64,000 nucleotides of DNA from Gammaproteobacteria bacterium (lineage in GTDB: Bacteria; Pseudomonadota; Gammaproteobacteria; Steroidobacterales; Woeseiaceae), in contig JAHEGH010000001.1 of NCBI GenBank assembly GCA_024639825.1, forward strand, positions 1-64,000, in the 5' to 3' direction. The notes below the pieces were generated by a model. The model saw nothing but the letters and a program-made list of their open reading frames with translations. It made no database searches and was not told the DNA's origin. This document shows positions 48,296 to 59,931 of the stretch, piece after piece. The translations under genes and the position numbers were made by a program. Positions within the stretch are counted from its first letter, which is position 1; each line of letters begins with the position of its first letter.

Positions 48296-49453
48296 TCAGA
48301 AGGTCTGAGCCGTGTCCTCTTCCATGATGCGCAGGCTTTCCGACTGCTGGTCGGCAATCGATGAGTCGCGCTTACTCTCAAGCTTGATGCGCAGGCGCAG
48401 CTCGTTCTTGGAATCCGCGTTACGCATGGCTTCTTCGTAGGTGATAGCGGCGTTCTCGTACAACGTGAACAGGGCCTGGTCGAAGGTTTGCATGCCGAGT
48501 CGCGTCGACTTGGCCATGATCTCCTTGATCTGCCCGACTTCACCTTTGAAGATGAGATCCGCGATCAATGGCGTATTGAGCAGGATCTCCATGGCAGCGA
48601 TACGCCCGATACCGCCCTCGCGTGGAATGAGGCGCTGCGAGACGAACGCTTTCGTATTCAAGGAAAGATCCATCAGCAGCTGCTGGCGACGTTCCTCAGG
48701 GAAAAAGTTAATAATTCGATCGAGTGCCTGGTTGGCACTGTTAGCGTGCAGCGTGGCAAGGCAAAGGTGGCCCGTCTCCGCAAACTGAATGCCGTACTCC
48801 ATGGTCTCCTTATCGCGAATCTCACCAATCAGGATGACGTCCGGCGCCTGGCGCAGAGTATTCTTCAGCGCCGCGTGCCAGGAATCGGTATCAACGCCAA
48901 CTTCGCGTTGCGTAATCACGCAGCCCTTATGCGGGTGCACATACTCAACCGGATCCTCAATCGAGATAATGTGACCGCGCGAGTTCTCATTACGATGCCC
49001 GATCATGGCCGCAAGCGTTGTCGACTTACCTGAACCCGTGCCGCCAACGATGATGCAGAGGCCACGCTTGTTCATGACCACGTCTTTGAGGATCGGGGGC
49101 AGATCGAGCTCCTCAAGCGTCGGGATTTCCGTCGTAATCGTACGCAATACGGCGCCGACCAGGCCCTGTTGAATGAACGCGCTGACGCGGAAACGGCCGA
49201 TGCCCTGCGGGGCAATGGCGAAGTTACATTCCTTGGTCGAATCGAATTCCTTGGTCTGCTTGTCGTTCATGATGGAACGCACCATCATCGCCGCCTGGTC
49301 GGGCGAGAGCGGTGTATCGGTTGCTTTGTGGATCGTGCCATCGACCTTGATCGCCGGCGGAAACCCACAGGTCAAGAACAGGTCTGAGCCTTCGCGCTCG
49401 ACCATCTTTCGCAACAGATTCTGTGTCAGTCGTACCGCTTGTTCGCGTTCCAT
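48296..49453 (-). CDS. pilU: Type IV pilus ATPase PilU
   Basis: GGTGSGKSTTLAAMIGHRNENSRGHIISIEDPVEYVHPHKGCVITQREVGVDTDS; ETGHLCLATLHANSANQAL. Confidence 0.94.
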   Translation of the reverse strand: MEREQAVRLTQNLLRKMVEREGSDLFLTCGFPPAIKVDGTIHKATDTPLSPDQAAMMVRSIMNDKQTKEFDSTKECNFAIAPQGIGRFRVSAFIQQGLVGAVLRTITTEIPTLEELDLPPILKDVVMNKRGLCIIVGGTGSGKSTTLAAMIGHRNENSRGHIISIEDPVEYVHPHKGCVITQREVGVDTDSWHAALKNTLRQAPDVILIGEIRDKETMEYGIQFAETGHLCLATLHANSANQALDRIINFFPEERRQQLLMDLSLNTKAFVSQRLIPREGGIGRIAAMEILLNTPLIADLIFKGEVGQIKEIMAKSTRLGMQTFDQALFTLYENAAITYEEAMRNADSKNELRLRIKLESKRDSSIADQQSESLRIMEEDTAQTF

Positions 49454-49489
49454 CGTTTCAGTCTCCCGTCAGGCCGCTAACGCCGCCCG

Positions 49490-50530
49490 TTAGAAATTTT
49501 CCTTGTTGACGGCCCTGAAGCGCGCCTCTTCTTTGTTGATCAGTCCCTTGCTCATGAGTTCAGCGAGGTTCTGGTCGAGTGTCTGCATGCCCGAGTTCTG
49601 ACCGGTCTGGATCGCCGAGTACATTTGGGCGATCTTGCCTTCGCGGATCAGGTTTCGAATAGCCGGCGTACCAACCATGATCTCGTGCGCGGCAACACGT
49701 CCACCACCGATCTTCTTCAGCAGAGTCTGCGAAATAACGGAACGCAGCGACTCCGACAACATAGCACGGACCATTTCTTTCTCGGCCGCGGGAAAGACGT
49801 CGACGATACGGTCGATCGTCTTGGATGCTGAACTGGTGTGGAGTGTCCCGAACACGAGGTGACCGGTTTCCGCTGCAGTCAGCGCCAGGCGAATCGTCTC
49901 GAGATCGCGAAGCTCGCCCACGAGGATAATGTCGGGGTCTTCACGCAGCGCCGAACGTAACGCCTCGTTAAAGCCAAGCGTGTCGCGATGAACTTCTCGC
50001 TGGTTAACCAGCGACTTTTTCGACTCGTGCACGAATTCAATTGGATCCTCGATCGTCAGGATGTGGTCCGGTTTGTTCTCGTTGATGTAGTCGACCATCG
50101 CGGCGAGCGTCGTTGACTTACCCGAACCTGTCGGTCCGGTGACGAGCACTATGCCCCTGGGGTGCATCGCCAGGTCCTTGAAAATCGGCGGCGCGCCCAG
50201 ATCATCGAGCGTCAGGATTTCGGAGGGAATGGTACGAAAGACGGCTGCCGACCCGCGGTTCTGGTTGAATGCATTAACACGAAAACGCGCCAGCTTCGGA
50301 ATCTCGAATGAGAAATCGGTCTCGAGGAACTCTTCGTAGTCCTTGCGCTGCTTGTCATTCATGATGTCGTACACCATGCTATTGACGTCCTTGTGGGTTA
50401 GCGCCGGCATGTTGATACGCTTGATGTCACCATCGACGCGGATCATGGGCGGCACCCCACCAGACAGGTGCAGGTCAGAAGCGTTGTTCTTCACCGCGAA
50501 CGACAGTAGCTGGGCAACGTCGACGGCCAT
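49490..50530 (-). CDS. pilT: Type IV pilus retraction ATPase PilT
   Basis: QLLSFAVKNNASDLHLSGGVPPMIRVDGDI; GPTGSGKSTTLAAMVDYIN; ETGHLVFGTLHTSSASKTIDRIVDVFPA. Confidence 0.96.
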   Translation of the reverse strand: MAVDVAQLLSFAVKNNASDLHLSGGVPPMIRVDGDIKRINMPALTHKDVNSMVYDIMNDKQRKDYEEFLETDFSFEIPKLARFRVNAFNQNRGSAAVFRTIPSEILTLDDLGAPPIFKDLAMHPRGIVLVTGPTGSGKSTTLAAMVDYINENKPDHILTIEDPIEFVHESKKSLVNQREVHRDTLGFNEALRSALREDPDIILVGELRDLETIRLALTAAETGHLVFGTLHTSSASKTIDRIVDVFPAAEKEMVRAMLSESLRSVISQTLLKKIGGGRVAAHEIMVGTPAIRNLIREGKIAQMYSAIQTGQNSGMQTLDQNLAELMSKGLINKEEARFRAVNKENF

Positions 50531-50613
50531 ATTTCTCCCTCATTTTGAATGCCCGGACTTACCATAACCCGGGCAGAATTGAGCCTAGTATAGCGAAGCA
50601 ACCGGACTAAAAC

Positions 50614-51300
50614 GTGATTAGAGTCACGGAAAACTTAAAGCTGATCAGCGATTTGCTGCACTCTGCGGCGATTGAGGCCGGCCGTGACCCGGCCGGCGTC
50701 CAATTGCTCGCGGTGAGCAAAATGCAGCCCGTGGAGAAGATCCGCGAGGCACACGCCTGCGGGCAGCGTGATTTCGGCGAAAACTTCGTCCAGGAAGGCG
50801 TCGACAAAATCGAATCCCTCGCCGACCTCGACCTGACCTGGCATTTCATCGGGCACTTGCAGAGCAATAAAACACGCGTGGTCGCCGAATACTTTGACTG
50901 GGTCCACACAATCGACAAACTCAAGACAGCACGACGCCTTTCCGAGCAGCGACCCGGAGATCTGAAGCCGCTGAATGTCTGCCTGCAGGTCAACGTCGAC
51001 GACGAAGACTCAAAGTCGGGCGTCCTGCCGGCCGCGGTCCCGGAATTGGCTGCTGCGTGCTCTGAGCTCCCCAACCTGAATTTTCGCGGGCTGATGTGCC
51101 TGCCCGCGATACGAACCGAGTTCGAGGATCAGCGCAAGCCCTTTGCTGTGCTGCGCGAACTGGCAGAACAGGTTCGTGCGGCCGGCATCGATACGGATAC
51201 ACTCTCAATGGGAATGACTGCAGACTACCGGGCAGCAATTTTTGAAGGCGCAACGATTGTGCGTATCGGCACAGCACTGTTCGGCGCGCGCGACACGTAG
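50614..51300 (+). CDS. yggS: YggS family PLP-binding protein
   Basis: LLAVSKMQPVEKIREAHACGQRDFGENFVQE; WHFIGHLQSNKTR; LSMGMTADYRAAI. Confidence 0.95.
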   Translation: MIRVTENLKLISDLLHSAAIEAGRDPAGVQLLAVSKMQPVEKIREAHACGQRDFGENFVQEGVDKIESLADLDLTWHFIGHLQSNKTRVVAEYFDWVHTIDKLKTARRLSEQRPGDLKPLNVCLQVNVDDEDSKSGVLPAAVPELAAACSELPNLNFRGLMCLPAIRTEFEDQRKPFAVLRELAEQVRAAGIDTDTLSMGMTADYRAAIFEGATIVRIGTALFGARDT

Positions 51301-51312
51301 GAGCAGGACCAG

Positions 51313-52152
51313 ATGGACTACGGAAAAGTGGCATACATTGGTGGCGGCAACATGACGCGCGCACTCGCAGGCGGCATGCTCTCGGCCGGCTACGAACCGA
51401 GCCACATACTCATATCTGAACCGCTCGCCGAGCATCGCGAGAGGCTGGCGAAAGATCTGCCCGGTGCCGAGATTCGTGAGTCCAACGAAGCTGTGGTACG
51501 TGAAGCAGAATGCATCGTGCTCGCGGTCAAACCCCAGATCCTGTGCGACGTCTGCAAGCCCCTGGCTCCTATCGTGCAGGCGACCCGGCCGCTGGTGATT
51601 TCGATCGCGGCAGGGGTGCGCGGTGGCGACATAGAAAACTGGCTGGGTGGCAAGCTGCCGGTCGTTCGGGTAATGCCCAACCAGCCCGCGTTATTGCGTC
51701 TTGGCATCTCGGGGCTGTGCGCCAACGAGCACACCAGCGAATACCAGCTGCGGGCCGCGACAAATATTATCTCTACGACAGGCCCGGTCGTTAAGGTCGC
51801 CACCGAAGACGACATCGATACGGTGACGGCGATATCAGGCACGGGACCTGCCTACTTCTACCTGCTTGTCGATATGCTGGTGAAGGCGGCCGTCGATCTT
51901 GGCTTGAGCTACGATGACGCCCTCGCCCTTGTGCTCGAAACTGCACGCGGAGCGGGCGAAATGGCGGAGCAATCCGGCGAGACCATGGACGCGCTGATCG
52001 CACGGGTCCGTTCCCCCGGGGGAACAACGGCCGCCGCATTCGACTACCTCGACGGTACCAGTTTCCGTGATATCTTCAGTGCCGCCGTCGTCGCTGCACG
52101 TGATCGTGCAGTGGATCTTGCCAACCAGGCACACGAATCCGGAAAGGAATAA
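51313..52152 (+). CDS. proC: Pyrroline-5-carboxylate reductase
   Basis: VAYIGGGNMTRALAGGML; VRVMPNQPAL; SGTGPAYFYLLVDMLVKAAVDLG; SPGGTTAAAFDYLD. Confidence 0.96.
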   Translation: MDYGKVAYIGGGNMTRALAGGMLSAGYEPSHILISEPLAEHRERLAKDLPGAEIRESNEAVVREAECIVLAVKPQILCDVCKPLAPIVQATRPLVISIAAGVRGGDIENWLGGKLPVVRVMPNQPALLRLGISGLCANEHTSEYQLRAATNIISTTGPVVKVATEDDIDTVTAISGTGPAYFYLLVDMLVKAAVDLGLSYDDALALVLETARGAGEMAEQSGETMDALIARVRSPGGTTAAAFDYLDGTSFRDIFSAAVVAARDRAVDLANQAHESGKE

Positions 52153-52716
52153 ATGATGCCCGATAACGTTACCCAGGCACTGGTTTTTGTTGTCAATGCC
52201 GTAGCGCAGCTCTACCTGTTCGTGCTGTTGCTGCGAATTTTACTGCCGTGGCTTGGCGCCGATTATCGCAACCCGATTACGCAGGCCATTCTGAAGGTCA
52301 CATCGCCAGTGGTTGTGCCATTGCGGCGCATTATCCCGTCCGTGGGTCGCGTCGATACGGCAACGGTGGTCGTCGCTTTCATTATCCAGTACCTGTTGAT
52401 ACTGCTGATTCTCCTCATTTTCGGGAGGACCGCGGGTATTGGCGAGATAGCCTTGACGGCGGTCGTAGATCTCGTGCTCCTGACACTCCGGCTATTCGTT
52501 TTCGCCATCATCATTCGCGTCATCTTGAGCTGGATATCCCCGGGCGGCTATAACCCGGCGCTCGCCATTATCCACGCGCTGACGGACCGGGTCTTGCGGC
52601 CTTTCCGCCGCATCATCCCGCCACTCGGCGGCCTGGACCTTTCCCCACTTCTCGCGATCATATTGATTACGGCAGTAACGATCATTGTCGCCGGCTTCAA
52701 ACCATTACCATACTGA
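52153..52716 (+). CDS. yggT: YggT family membrane protein
   Basis: Two repeated YggT modules (ILLPWLGADYRNPITQAILKVTSPVVVPLRRIIPSVG; ILSWISPGGYNPALAIIHALTDRVLRPFRRIIPPLGGLDLSP). Confidence 0.94.
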   Translation: MMPDNVTQALVFVVNAVAQLYLFVLLLRILLPWLGADYRNPITQAILKVTSPVVVPLRRIIPSVGRVDTATVVVAFIIQYLLILLILLIFGRTAGIGEIALTAVVDLVLLTLRLFVFAIIIRVILSWISPGGYNPALAIIHALTDRVLRPFRRIIPPLGGLDLSPLLAIILITAVTIIVAGFKPLPY

Positions 52717-52769
52717 CTTCAGCGCTCGAACCCTGTACGAGACAGGACGGAAATGACCTCGTCTTATCA

Positions 52770-52994
52770 GTGCGGGTAACACCCCGCGCCAGGCACAATG
52801 AAGTGGCGGGAATCCGTAATGGTGACCTGCACGTTCGTACCACCGCCCCACCAGCGGATGGCAAAGCAAACAAGGCCGTCGTCAGACTACTGGCAGACTA
52901 CCTGGACGTCGCCCCCTCAAGAATCAGCCTGTTACGTGGCGAGACTCATCGCAACAAACAGTTCCTCGTCAAAGACGCCGCGAATGGTTTATAG
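52770..52994 (+). CDS. DUF167/YggU family protein
   Basis: MRVTPRARHNEVAGIRNGDLHVRTTAPPADGKANKAVVRLLADYL; exact start uncertain. Confidence 0.88.
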   Translation: MRVTPRARHNEVAGIRNGDLHVRTTAPPADGKANKAVVRLLADYLDVAPSRISLLRGETHRNKQFLVKDAANGL

Positions 52995-53018
52995 TGAAAA
53001 AAAAGAGGGCGTAGTCCG

Positions 53019-53504
53019 ATGACATTGGCAAGAAATCTGATCTCTTTTTCGTTGCTGGCGCTTGTAGGCGCCTGCGGCGGACCAGGCGACTCTGCGGCTG
53101 TTCCTCAGGCTCAGCCAGCCGCAGCAACATCGGCTGATATTGGCGACTTTGTTGTGCATTTCAGCGCGCAGACGACAGACCAGTTACCGCTCGAAGTCGC
53201 GGGCGCATACAATATTGTGCGCAGCAAGAACCGGGCGATGCTCAACGTATCCATCGTCCGCAAGTCTGACAACGCCCCGGTCGCCGGTGAGGTCTCCGTC
53301 AAGACGGTTAATCTGACGGGACAGCTCAAGAGCGTCACGATGCGCCAGATCGAGGAGCCGGGTGATGTCGTTGCGATCTACTACATCGGCGAGACGCCGG
53401 TTGCTAATCAAGAGACCCTGATCTTTGATATCAAGGTCACTCCGGCCGGAGCAGACAATTCGTCCGATGTCAGGTTCAAGCGCCAGTTCTATACGGATTC
53501 GTAA
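53019..53504 (+). CDS. DUF4426-like lipoprotein
   Basis: Lipobox ALVGACGGP; VHFSAQTTDQLPLEVAGAYNIVRSKNRAMLNVSIV. Confidence 0.85.
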   Translation: MTLARNLISFSLLALVGACGGPGDSAAVPQAQPAAATSADIGDFVVHFSAQTTDQLPLEVAGAYNIVRSKNRAMLNVSIVRKSDNAPVAGEVSVKTVNLTGQLKSVTMRQIEEPGDVVAIYYIGETPVANQETLIFDIKVTPAGADNSSDVRFKRQFYTDS

Positions 53505-53532
53505 CGACTCTACTTTTCGAATTGTTTTGCAG

Positions 53533-53556
53533 CGGGCCCCTTCGGGCCCGTTTTTT
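53533..53556 (+). terminator. Rho-independent terminator
   Basis: CGGGCCC-CTTC-GGGCCCG then TTTTTT. Confidence 0.9.
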
Positions 53557-53694
53557 ATTACCCCCCGCTACAGCAAAAAAAGCTTAAAAAAAAGGCCTTT
53601 TTACGCTTACGCAGCACTTGAAAAAGTGTTATCGTCGCTGCGCTTTCATAGCGGGCATTCGCCCGTTTCGTCTTTTATTAGGAGTTAGTTTTTC

Positions 53695-54015
53695 ATGGCA
53701 GCGAACACCAAAAAGCCACCTACCAAATCTGAAATTTACGCAAAGATTGTTGACGACACCGGTCTGACGCGCAAAGACATTGCAGCCGTTTTCGAATCGC
53801 TTAACGGCCAGATCAAGAAAAACCTTGGCGGACGTGGCGCCCCGGGTATGTTCTCCATTCCTGGTCTTCTGAAGATGCGTGTCGTGAAAAAGCCGGCTCG
53901 CAAAGCCCGCAAGGGTGTTAACCCGTTCACGGGCGAAGAGATGATGTTCAAGGCAAAGCCCGCAACGAAAGTTGTCAAGGTTTCTGCCCTGAAAGGTCTC
54001 AAAGACATGGTTTAA
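53695..54015 (+). CDS. HU family DNA-binding protein
   Basis: KSEIYAKIVDDTGLTRKDIAAVFESLNGQI...GMFSIPGLLKMRVVKKPARKARKGVNPFTGEEMMFKAKPA. Confidence 0.92.
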   Translation: MAANTKKPPTKSEIYAKIVDDTGLTRKDIAAVFESLNGQIKKNLGGRGAPGMFSIPGLLKMRVVKKPARKARKGVNPFTGEEMMFKAKPATKVVKVSALKGLKDMV

Positions 54016-54039
54016 TCGGGACAACCGATAAACAAACTA

Positions 54040-54067
54040 AGGCCGGGCATTGCCCGGCCTTTTTTTA
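54040..54067 (+). terminator. Rho-independent terminator after the HU-like gene
   Basis: AGGCCGGGCA-TGCCCGGCCT stem then TTTTTT. Confidence 0.9.
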
Positions 54068-54697
54068 TTGTGCGATGAACTCCATCGCTGCGTCTCTCAG
54101 TTCGGTCAAACGACCGTGAAAAAAATGTTCGCCTTGCGGAACGATAAGAAGCTCTGGCCCGGGCTGCAGGCTATCGACCCACGCCACTGTTTCTTCGACG
54201 TCGACGAGCTCATCCTCGTCGCCCTGCACAATAAGCCAGGGGCAGTCAGGCTGTGATTCCATTCCGGTCGCAAAACGACTGATGGCTGGTGCGACGCTGA
54301 TGAGGCCGTCAACATGAGTCGCAACGGCCGCTTTGACGGCGATTGCCGCACCGAACGAGAAACCGGCAAGCCACAGCGGGTAGGACGCGTGCCGGGCACG
54401 CATCCACTCGATCGCCGCAAGCGCATCATCAAGTTCGCCTTTGCCCTCGTCGTACGCACCGTCGCTTTGCTCCGTACCGCGAAAATTGAACCGCAGCGCC
54501 TCGTAACCTGAGCGCACAAAGGCCCGCACCAGCGTATGTACGACCTTGTTATGCATCGTGCCACCATGCTGCGGGTGTGGATGGCAAACGACCGCGCACC
54601 CCTCCAGCGCGCCCTCGCCCGGACGCTCGATAACGGCCTCAAGACGACCGACCGGGCCGTCGATAAACAGTCTTTCGGTCACAGGATGCTGACTCAT
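54065..54697 (-). CDS. Alpha/beta hydrolase
   Basis: CHPHPQHGGTMHNKVVHTLVRAFVRSGYEALRFNFRG; LAGFSFGAAIAVKAA; VQGDEDELVD. Confidence 0.92.
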   Translation of the reverse strand: MSQHPVTERLFIDGPVGRLEAVIERPGEGALEGCAVVCHPHPQHGGTMHNKVVHTLVRAFVRSGYEALRFNFRGTEQSDGAYDEGKGELDDALAAIEWMRARHASYPLWLAGFSFGAAIAVKAAVATHVDGLISVAPAISRFATGMESQPDCPWLIVQGDEDELVDVEETVAWVDSLQPGPELLIVPQGEHFFHGRLTELRDAAMEFIAQ

Positions 54698-54865
54698 TGC
54701 TAATTCCGGGGTGGATAGATTCGTGAATTGTGCTGTAAAATTATGATCTTATGTAATGTAAGGTGGTTTACTGCACGACACCAAGCTGCTCGAAGCACAG
54801 TATTGTGCACACAATTACCCCCCGTTGCCTGTCGTCTAAGCAGGTGCCGGTACAGGAACCAGCCT

Positions 54866-55963
<1,098 letters not shown>

Positions 55964-55966
55964 CGT

Positions 55967-56833
55967 TTGCCGCAGCGTCTGCGCAATACCGCCGCCGTCG
56001 TGATCCTGCTCGCCGGGATCGCATGGACATTGCCCATCGGGCCGGGCCGGATGGATACCGATCCCCGGTCCGCCACCTACTCCGCAGCCGACCCTGCCGA
56101 GTTTCAGGTCACAGCCTATCGAGGCAAGCTGGTCATTGTCGGGCACGCCCGATCGAAGCACCACGAACAACGCATCATCGACGCTGTATCAGAACACTTT
56201 CCGGCGCATGCGGCGGAATTCGAGTTTCGTCCGTTTGGCGTTGCCCCGGCATGGTGGGACGACGCAACAGTTGAGCTCGTAACAGCGCTTGCAGGCTTGA
56301 AAACACCCAGCGCCAACCTGACTGAGCACGGTTTGCGTGTCAGGGCGCTGGTATCTGACAGGCCCGACGCCGAGCAGCGCCTGCAGGCGCTGCGTCAATC
56401 GATGCCATTGACCGCGGACCTCGATGTCCAACTCACCGTTATCAACACAGACGCGACAGCCGCGAGTTTTTGCGAGCGGCAATTCTCCTCGTTCAGGGCC
56501 GGTCAGGTTGCCTTCGCAGAATCAGGTACTGCGATGCGAGCGTCCGCTTATCCCGTTCTCGACCGCGTGGTTGCGCTGGCAGACGCCTGCCGTGCAGCGA
56601 CCGTTACCATTACCGGACACACGGACTCGACAGGTAATGAAAACAGCAACCGGCAGCTGAGCCAGGCGCGTGCCGAGACCGTCGCCGCATACCTCGACTC
56701 GCGGGGGATAGCGAAGGAAAGGCTGGTCGTCGTTGGCGCCGGTTCGTCCCTGCCCATTGCCGACAATGCAACGCGCTATGGCCGCAGTGTCAACCGCCGC
56801 ATTGAGTTTGAGTTTACGGCGATGTCAGATTGA
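55967..56833 (+). CDS. OmpA-like domain protein with BON-like N-terminal region
   Basis: [74 protein letters not shown] start. Confidence 0.88.
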   Translation: MPQRLRNTAAVVILLAGIAWTLPIGPGRMDTDPRSATYSAADPAEFQVTAYRGKLVIVGHARSKHHEQRIIDAVSEHFPAHAAEFEFRPFGVAPAWWDDATVELVTALAGLKTPSANLTEHGLRVRALVSDRPDAEQRLQALRQSMPLTADLDVQLTVINTDATAASFCERQFSSFRAGQVAFAESGTAMRASAYPVLDRVVALADACRAATVTITGHTDSTGNENSNRQLSQARAETVAAYLDSRGIAKERLVVVGAGSSLPIADNATRYGRSVNRRIEFEFTAMSD

Positions 56834-57329
56834 CAAGCTCGATCTCGAATAACAGGGTGGCGTTCGGCGGAACCGGCGGTTTGCCTCGCGCACCGTAACC
56901 GAGCTCCGAGGCAATTTTCAGCTCACGCTTTTCGCCGAGCAGCATGCAGTTCACGCCGAGATCCCAGCCTTTGATCACCTGGCCGGCATCCAGCTGGAAC
57001 TGAAACGGGTCCACACCACCGGATGCCCAGATCTCCTGGCCACGACCGCCTTCGGCCGCCTCATCGTACAACCACAGCGTGGTGTGCACATCGGCATAGT
57101 CCTTGCTCTTCGCTGCACGCCCATATCCCTTCCTGGTGATCATCGCCGTCAGCCCTTCCTGGATCTCGACAACGCCGCTTTCATCCGCCTTCGGGCAGTT
57201 TGTGGCGACAGCGCCGGGGGCTTCCTCCTGCACGGCAGGCGCCTCATTCACTGTGGCCTGTTCTGTCGGGCCACAAGCAGCCATCAGGATTACGGCTGGC
57301 AAACCCAGCAGCAGTTTGAACTGATTCAT
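56814..57329 (-). CDS. FKBP-type peptidyl-prolyl cis-trans isomerase lipoprotein
   Basis: Lipobox [58 protein letters not shown]. Confidence 0.92.
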   Translation of the reverse strand: MNQFKLLLGLPAVILMAACGPTEQATVNEAPAVQEEAPGAVATNCPKADESGVVEIQEGLTAMITRKGYGRAAKSKDYADVHTTLWLYDEAAEGGRGQEIWASGGVDPFQFQLDAGQVIKGWDLGVNCMLLGEKRELKIASELGYGARGKPPVPPNATLLFEIELVNLTSP

Positions 57330-57718
57330 TCAGGTTGGTCCTCAAAATCCAGGGATGCGGAATTAATGCAGTATCGCAAACCGCTGGGCTGTGGACCATC
57401 CTCGAATACGTGTCCCAGGTGTGCGTCGCAGGCGGCGCAGACGGCCTCGACACGTACCATGCCGTGGGTCTCGTCGGTGCGCGTCCGCACGGCGTCGCCC
57501 GCCTGCGGCAGCCAGAAACTCGGCCACCCCGAGCCCGAATCGTACTTGTGCTCGGAGCTGAACAGCGGCGCGTCACAGCATACGCAGTGATAGGTGCCAT
57601 CATCCTTATGATTGACGTACTTGCCCGTAAATGGCCGCTCAGTGGCCGAGCACTGCGTAACCCGGTACTGCTCCTCGCTGAGCTTGTCCCGCAGGTCTTT
57701 GTCATGCTTTTCAGTCAT
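57326..57718 (-). CDS. msrB: Peptide-methionine (R)-S-oxide reductase
   Basis: [27 protein letters not shown]...[25 protein letters not shown]. Confidence 0.96.
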   Translation of the reverse strand: MTEKHDKDLRDKLSEEQYRVTQCSATERPFTGKYVNHKDDGTYHCVCCDAPLFSSEHKYDSGSGWPSFWLPQAGDAVRTRTDETHGMVRVEAVCAACDAHLGHVFEDGPQPSGLRYCINSASLDFEDQPE

Positions 57719-59618
57719 TTTTTGTTCCTGACTCGATATCGAGCAGCAGTTTGTTCATGCGGTGCACGTACGCGGCCGGGTTGTCGAGCTGCGTTCCCTC
57801 AGCCAGTAAGGCGTGATCAAGCACAATGTTCGACAACTCCTCAAAGCGCTTGTCGTCCCCCTCAGCTGCCAGACGGCAGACCAGGGGGTGTTCAACATTG
57901 ATCTCGAGAATCGGCTTTGATTCCGGAATTTCCTGGCCGCTGGCTTCGAGCATACGCCGAAGCTGCGGGTTCAGGTCGTCATCGGCAGCGACCACACAGG
58001 CTGGCGAATCGACGAGACGCCGGCTGACGTTTACAGCCTCGACCCGGTCGCTAAGCACGCCCTTGATTCGCTCCAGCAGTGGCTGGTGCTCCTCGTTCAT
58101 CGACTCCAGCGAGGCTGCCTCTTCGTCTTCGGGCAGGTCCAGCGCGGAACGACTGACGTCGACGAGCGCTTTGCCCTCGTACTCTCCGATGCCGTCGACG
58201 ACCCACGGATCGATACGATCGGTCAGCAACAGGACTTCCAGACCGCGCTTCAGAAGTTGCTCGAGATGCGGGCTGGCAACGGCCGTCGCATAGTTGTCGG
58301 CGAGGATGTAGTAGATCTTGCCCTGATCCTCCTGCGCGCGAGCCACGTAGTCATCAAGCGACTGGTCCTGGGCGTCTGTGCCGGATTGTGTCGTCGCAAA
58401 GCGCAACAGTTTGGCCAGCTTGTCCTTATTCGCATGGTCCTCAACCAAACCTTCCTTGAGTACCTGGCCGAATTCTCCCCAGAACTTCGCATAGTCGTCA
58501 CCCTTCGCCAGCTTGCCCAGCATGTCGAGGGCACGCTTGGTCAGCGCGCTGCGCATGGCGGCAAGGTCCGGGTTCTGCTGCAGTAATTCCCGAGAAACGT
58601 TGAGCGGCAGGTCAGCTGAATCGACCACACCTTTCACGAAACGCAGGTAGAGCGGCAGAAACTGCTCTGCGTCATCCATGATGAAGACACGTTGCACATA
58701 GAGTTTCAAACCGCGCGGTGCCTCGCGATTCCACATGTCGAACGGCGCCGCAGCCGGTATGTAGAGCAGACTCGTATATTCACGTTTGCCCTCGACACGG
58801 TTATGACTCCATGCCAGCGGGTCGGCGAAATCGTGCGACAGGTATTTGTAGAACTCCTTGTACTCCTCGTCCTCCACATCGGTTCGGGAGCGCGTCCAGA
58901 GTGCAGTCGCCGAATTGACAACCTTGGTCTCATCTTCACCTTCCGTGTGCAGGGATACGGGGAAGCCGATGTGGTCAGAGTATTTGCGAATCAGTGACTC
59001 GATGCGAAATGGCTCCGCAAATTCCGCGCCGTCGTCCTTCAGGTGCAGGGTTACGCGGGTGCCACGCTCCTCGCGATCGATGTCCTCGATCGTGAACTCG
59101 CCCTCGCCGTTCGACTCCCAGCGTACGGCCTGGTCACCGCCCGCGCGGCGTGTATCCACCGTCACTTTGTCGGCCACAATAAACGCCGAGTAAAAACCGA
59201 CGCCGAACTGGCCGATAAGCCGTGCATCATGCTGCTGGTCGCCCGTCATCTGCTCGAGGAACTCGGCCGTGCCGGAGCGCGCGATGGTGCCGAGATTGTC
59301 GACCAGCTCGTCGCGGGACATGCCGATGCCATTGTCGGTCACCGACAGCTGGCGCTTTTCCTTGTCTATCCTTATCTGAATCGTGAGCTCGTCCTCGCCC
59401 AGAAGATCAGGCTGGGCAAGCGCCTCAAACCGCAGTTTGTCGGCCGCGTCAGAAGCGTTGGAGATTAGCTCACGAAGGAAGATTTCCTTGTTGCTGTAGA
59501 GGGAGTGAATCATCAGCTTCAACAGCTGGCGCACTTCGGTTTGGAAGCCGAGTGTCTCTTTCTGGGTTTTATCGCGCTTGTCAGCCACGCCGCTTATCTC
59601 CTGACCAAAGGCAGACAC
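57711..59618 (-). CDS. htpG: Molecular chaperone HtpG (Hsp90)
   Basis: [61 protein letters not shown]. Confidence 0.97.
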   Translation of the reverse strand: MSAFGQEISGVADKRDKTQKETLGFQTEVRQLLKLMIHSLYSNKEIFLRELISNASDAADKLRFEALAQPDLLGEDELTIQIRIDKEKRQLSVTDNGIGMSRDELVDNLGTIARSGTAEFLEQMTGDQQHDARLIGQFGVGFYSAFIVADKVTVDTRRAGGDQAVRWESNGEGEFTIEDIDREERGTRVTLHLKDDGAEFAEPFRIESLIRKYSDHIGFPVSLHTEGEDETKVVNSATALWTRSRTDVEDEEYKEFYKYLSHDFADPLAWSHNRVEGKREYTSLLYIPAAAPFDMWNREAPRGLKLYVQRVFIMDDAEQFLPLYLRFVKGVVDSADLPLNVSRELLQQNPDLAAMRSALTKRALDMLGKLAKGDDYAKFWGEFGQVLKEGLVEDHANKDKLAKLLRFATTQSGTDAQDQSLDDYVARAQEDQGKIYYILADNYATAVASPHLEQLLKRGLEVLLLTDRIDPWVVDGIGEYEGKALVDVSRSALDLPEDEEAASLESMNEEHQPLLERIKGVLSDRVEAVNVSRRLVDSPACVVAADDDLNPQLRRMLEASGQEIPESKPILEINVEHPLVCRLAAEGDDKRFEELSNIVLDHALLAEGTQLDNPAAYVHRMNKLLLDIESGTKND

Positions 59619-59668
59619 GATAGGGGCTTAACGGTCGATTTCAAGCCCGGAGACGGGCCAGAGGTCTC

Positions 59669-59923
59669 TTAGTGGCTACTAATTCCCCACCTCGACGACG
59701 GAACGGTCACCGAGCGGTACAGTAAGGTAACAAACAACATTGTTGACGTTGCGAGGGCAATGGGCGGATGTGCGAGCGCAAGGGAGATTCCACTGGCTCC
59801 CACAGCGATGACCAGGAGGGTAGAGGTCAGTTTAAGCAGAGTCCTGCGGAGCCGCTCCCAGACCAGCCCGATGGCACCGTACAGGTCGTCGAGGTCATCC
59901 AGATATTGCAGGAAACATTCCAT
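59669..59923 (-). CDS. Small membrane hypothetical protein
   Basis: 84 aa ORF with two predicted TM stretches. Confidence 0.55.
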   Translation of the reverse strand: MECFLQYLDDLDDLYGAIGLVWERLRRTLLKLTSTLLVIAVGASGISLALAHPPIALATSTMLFVTLLYRSVTVPSSRWGISSH

Positions 59924-59931
59924 GTCAGTGC

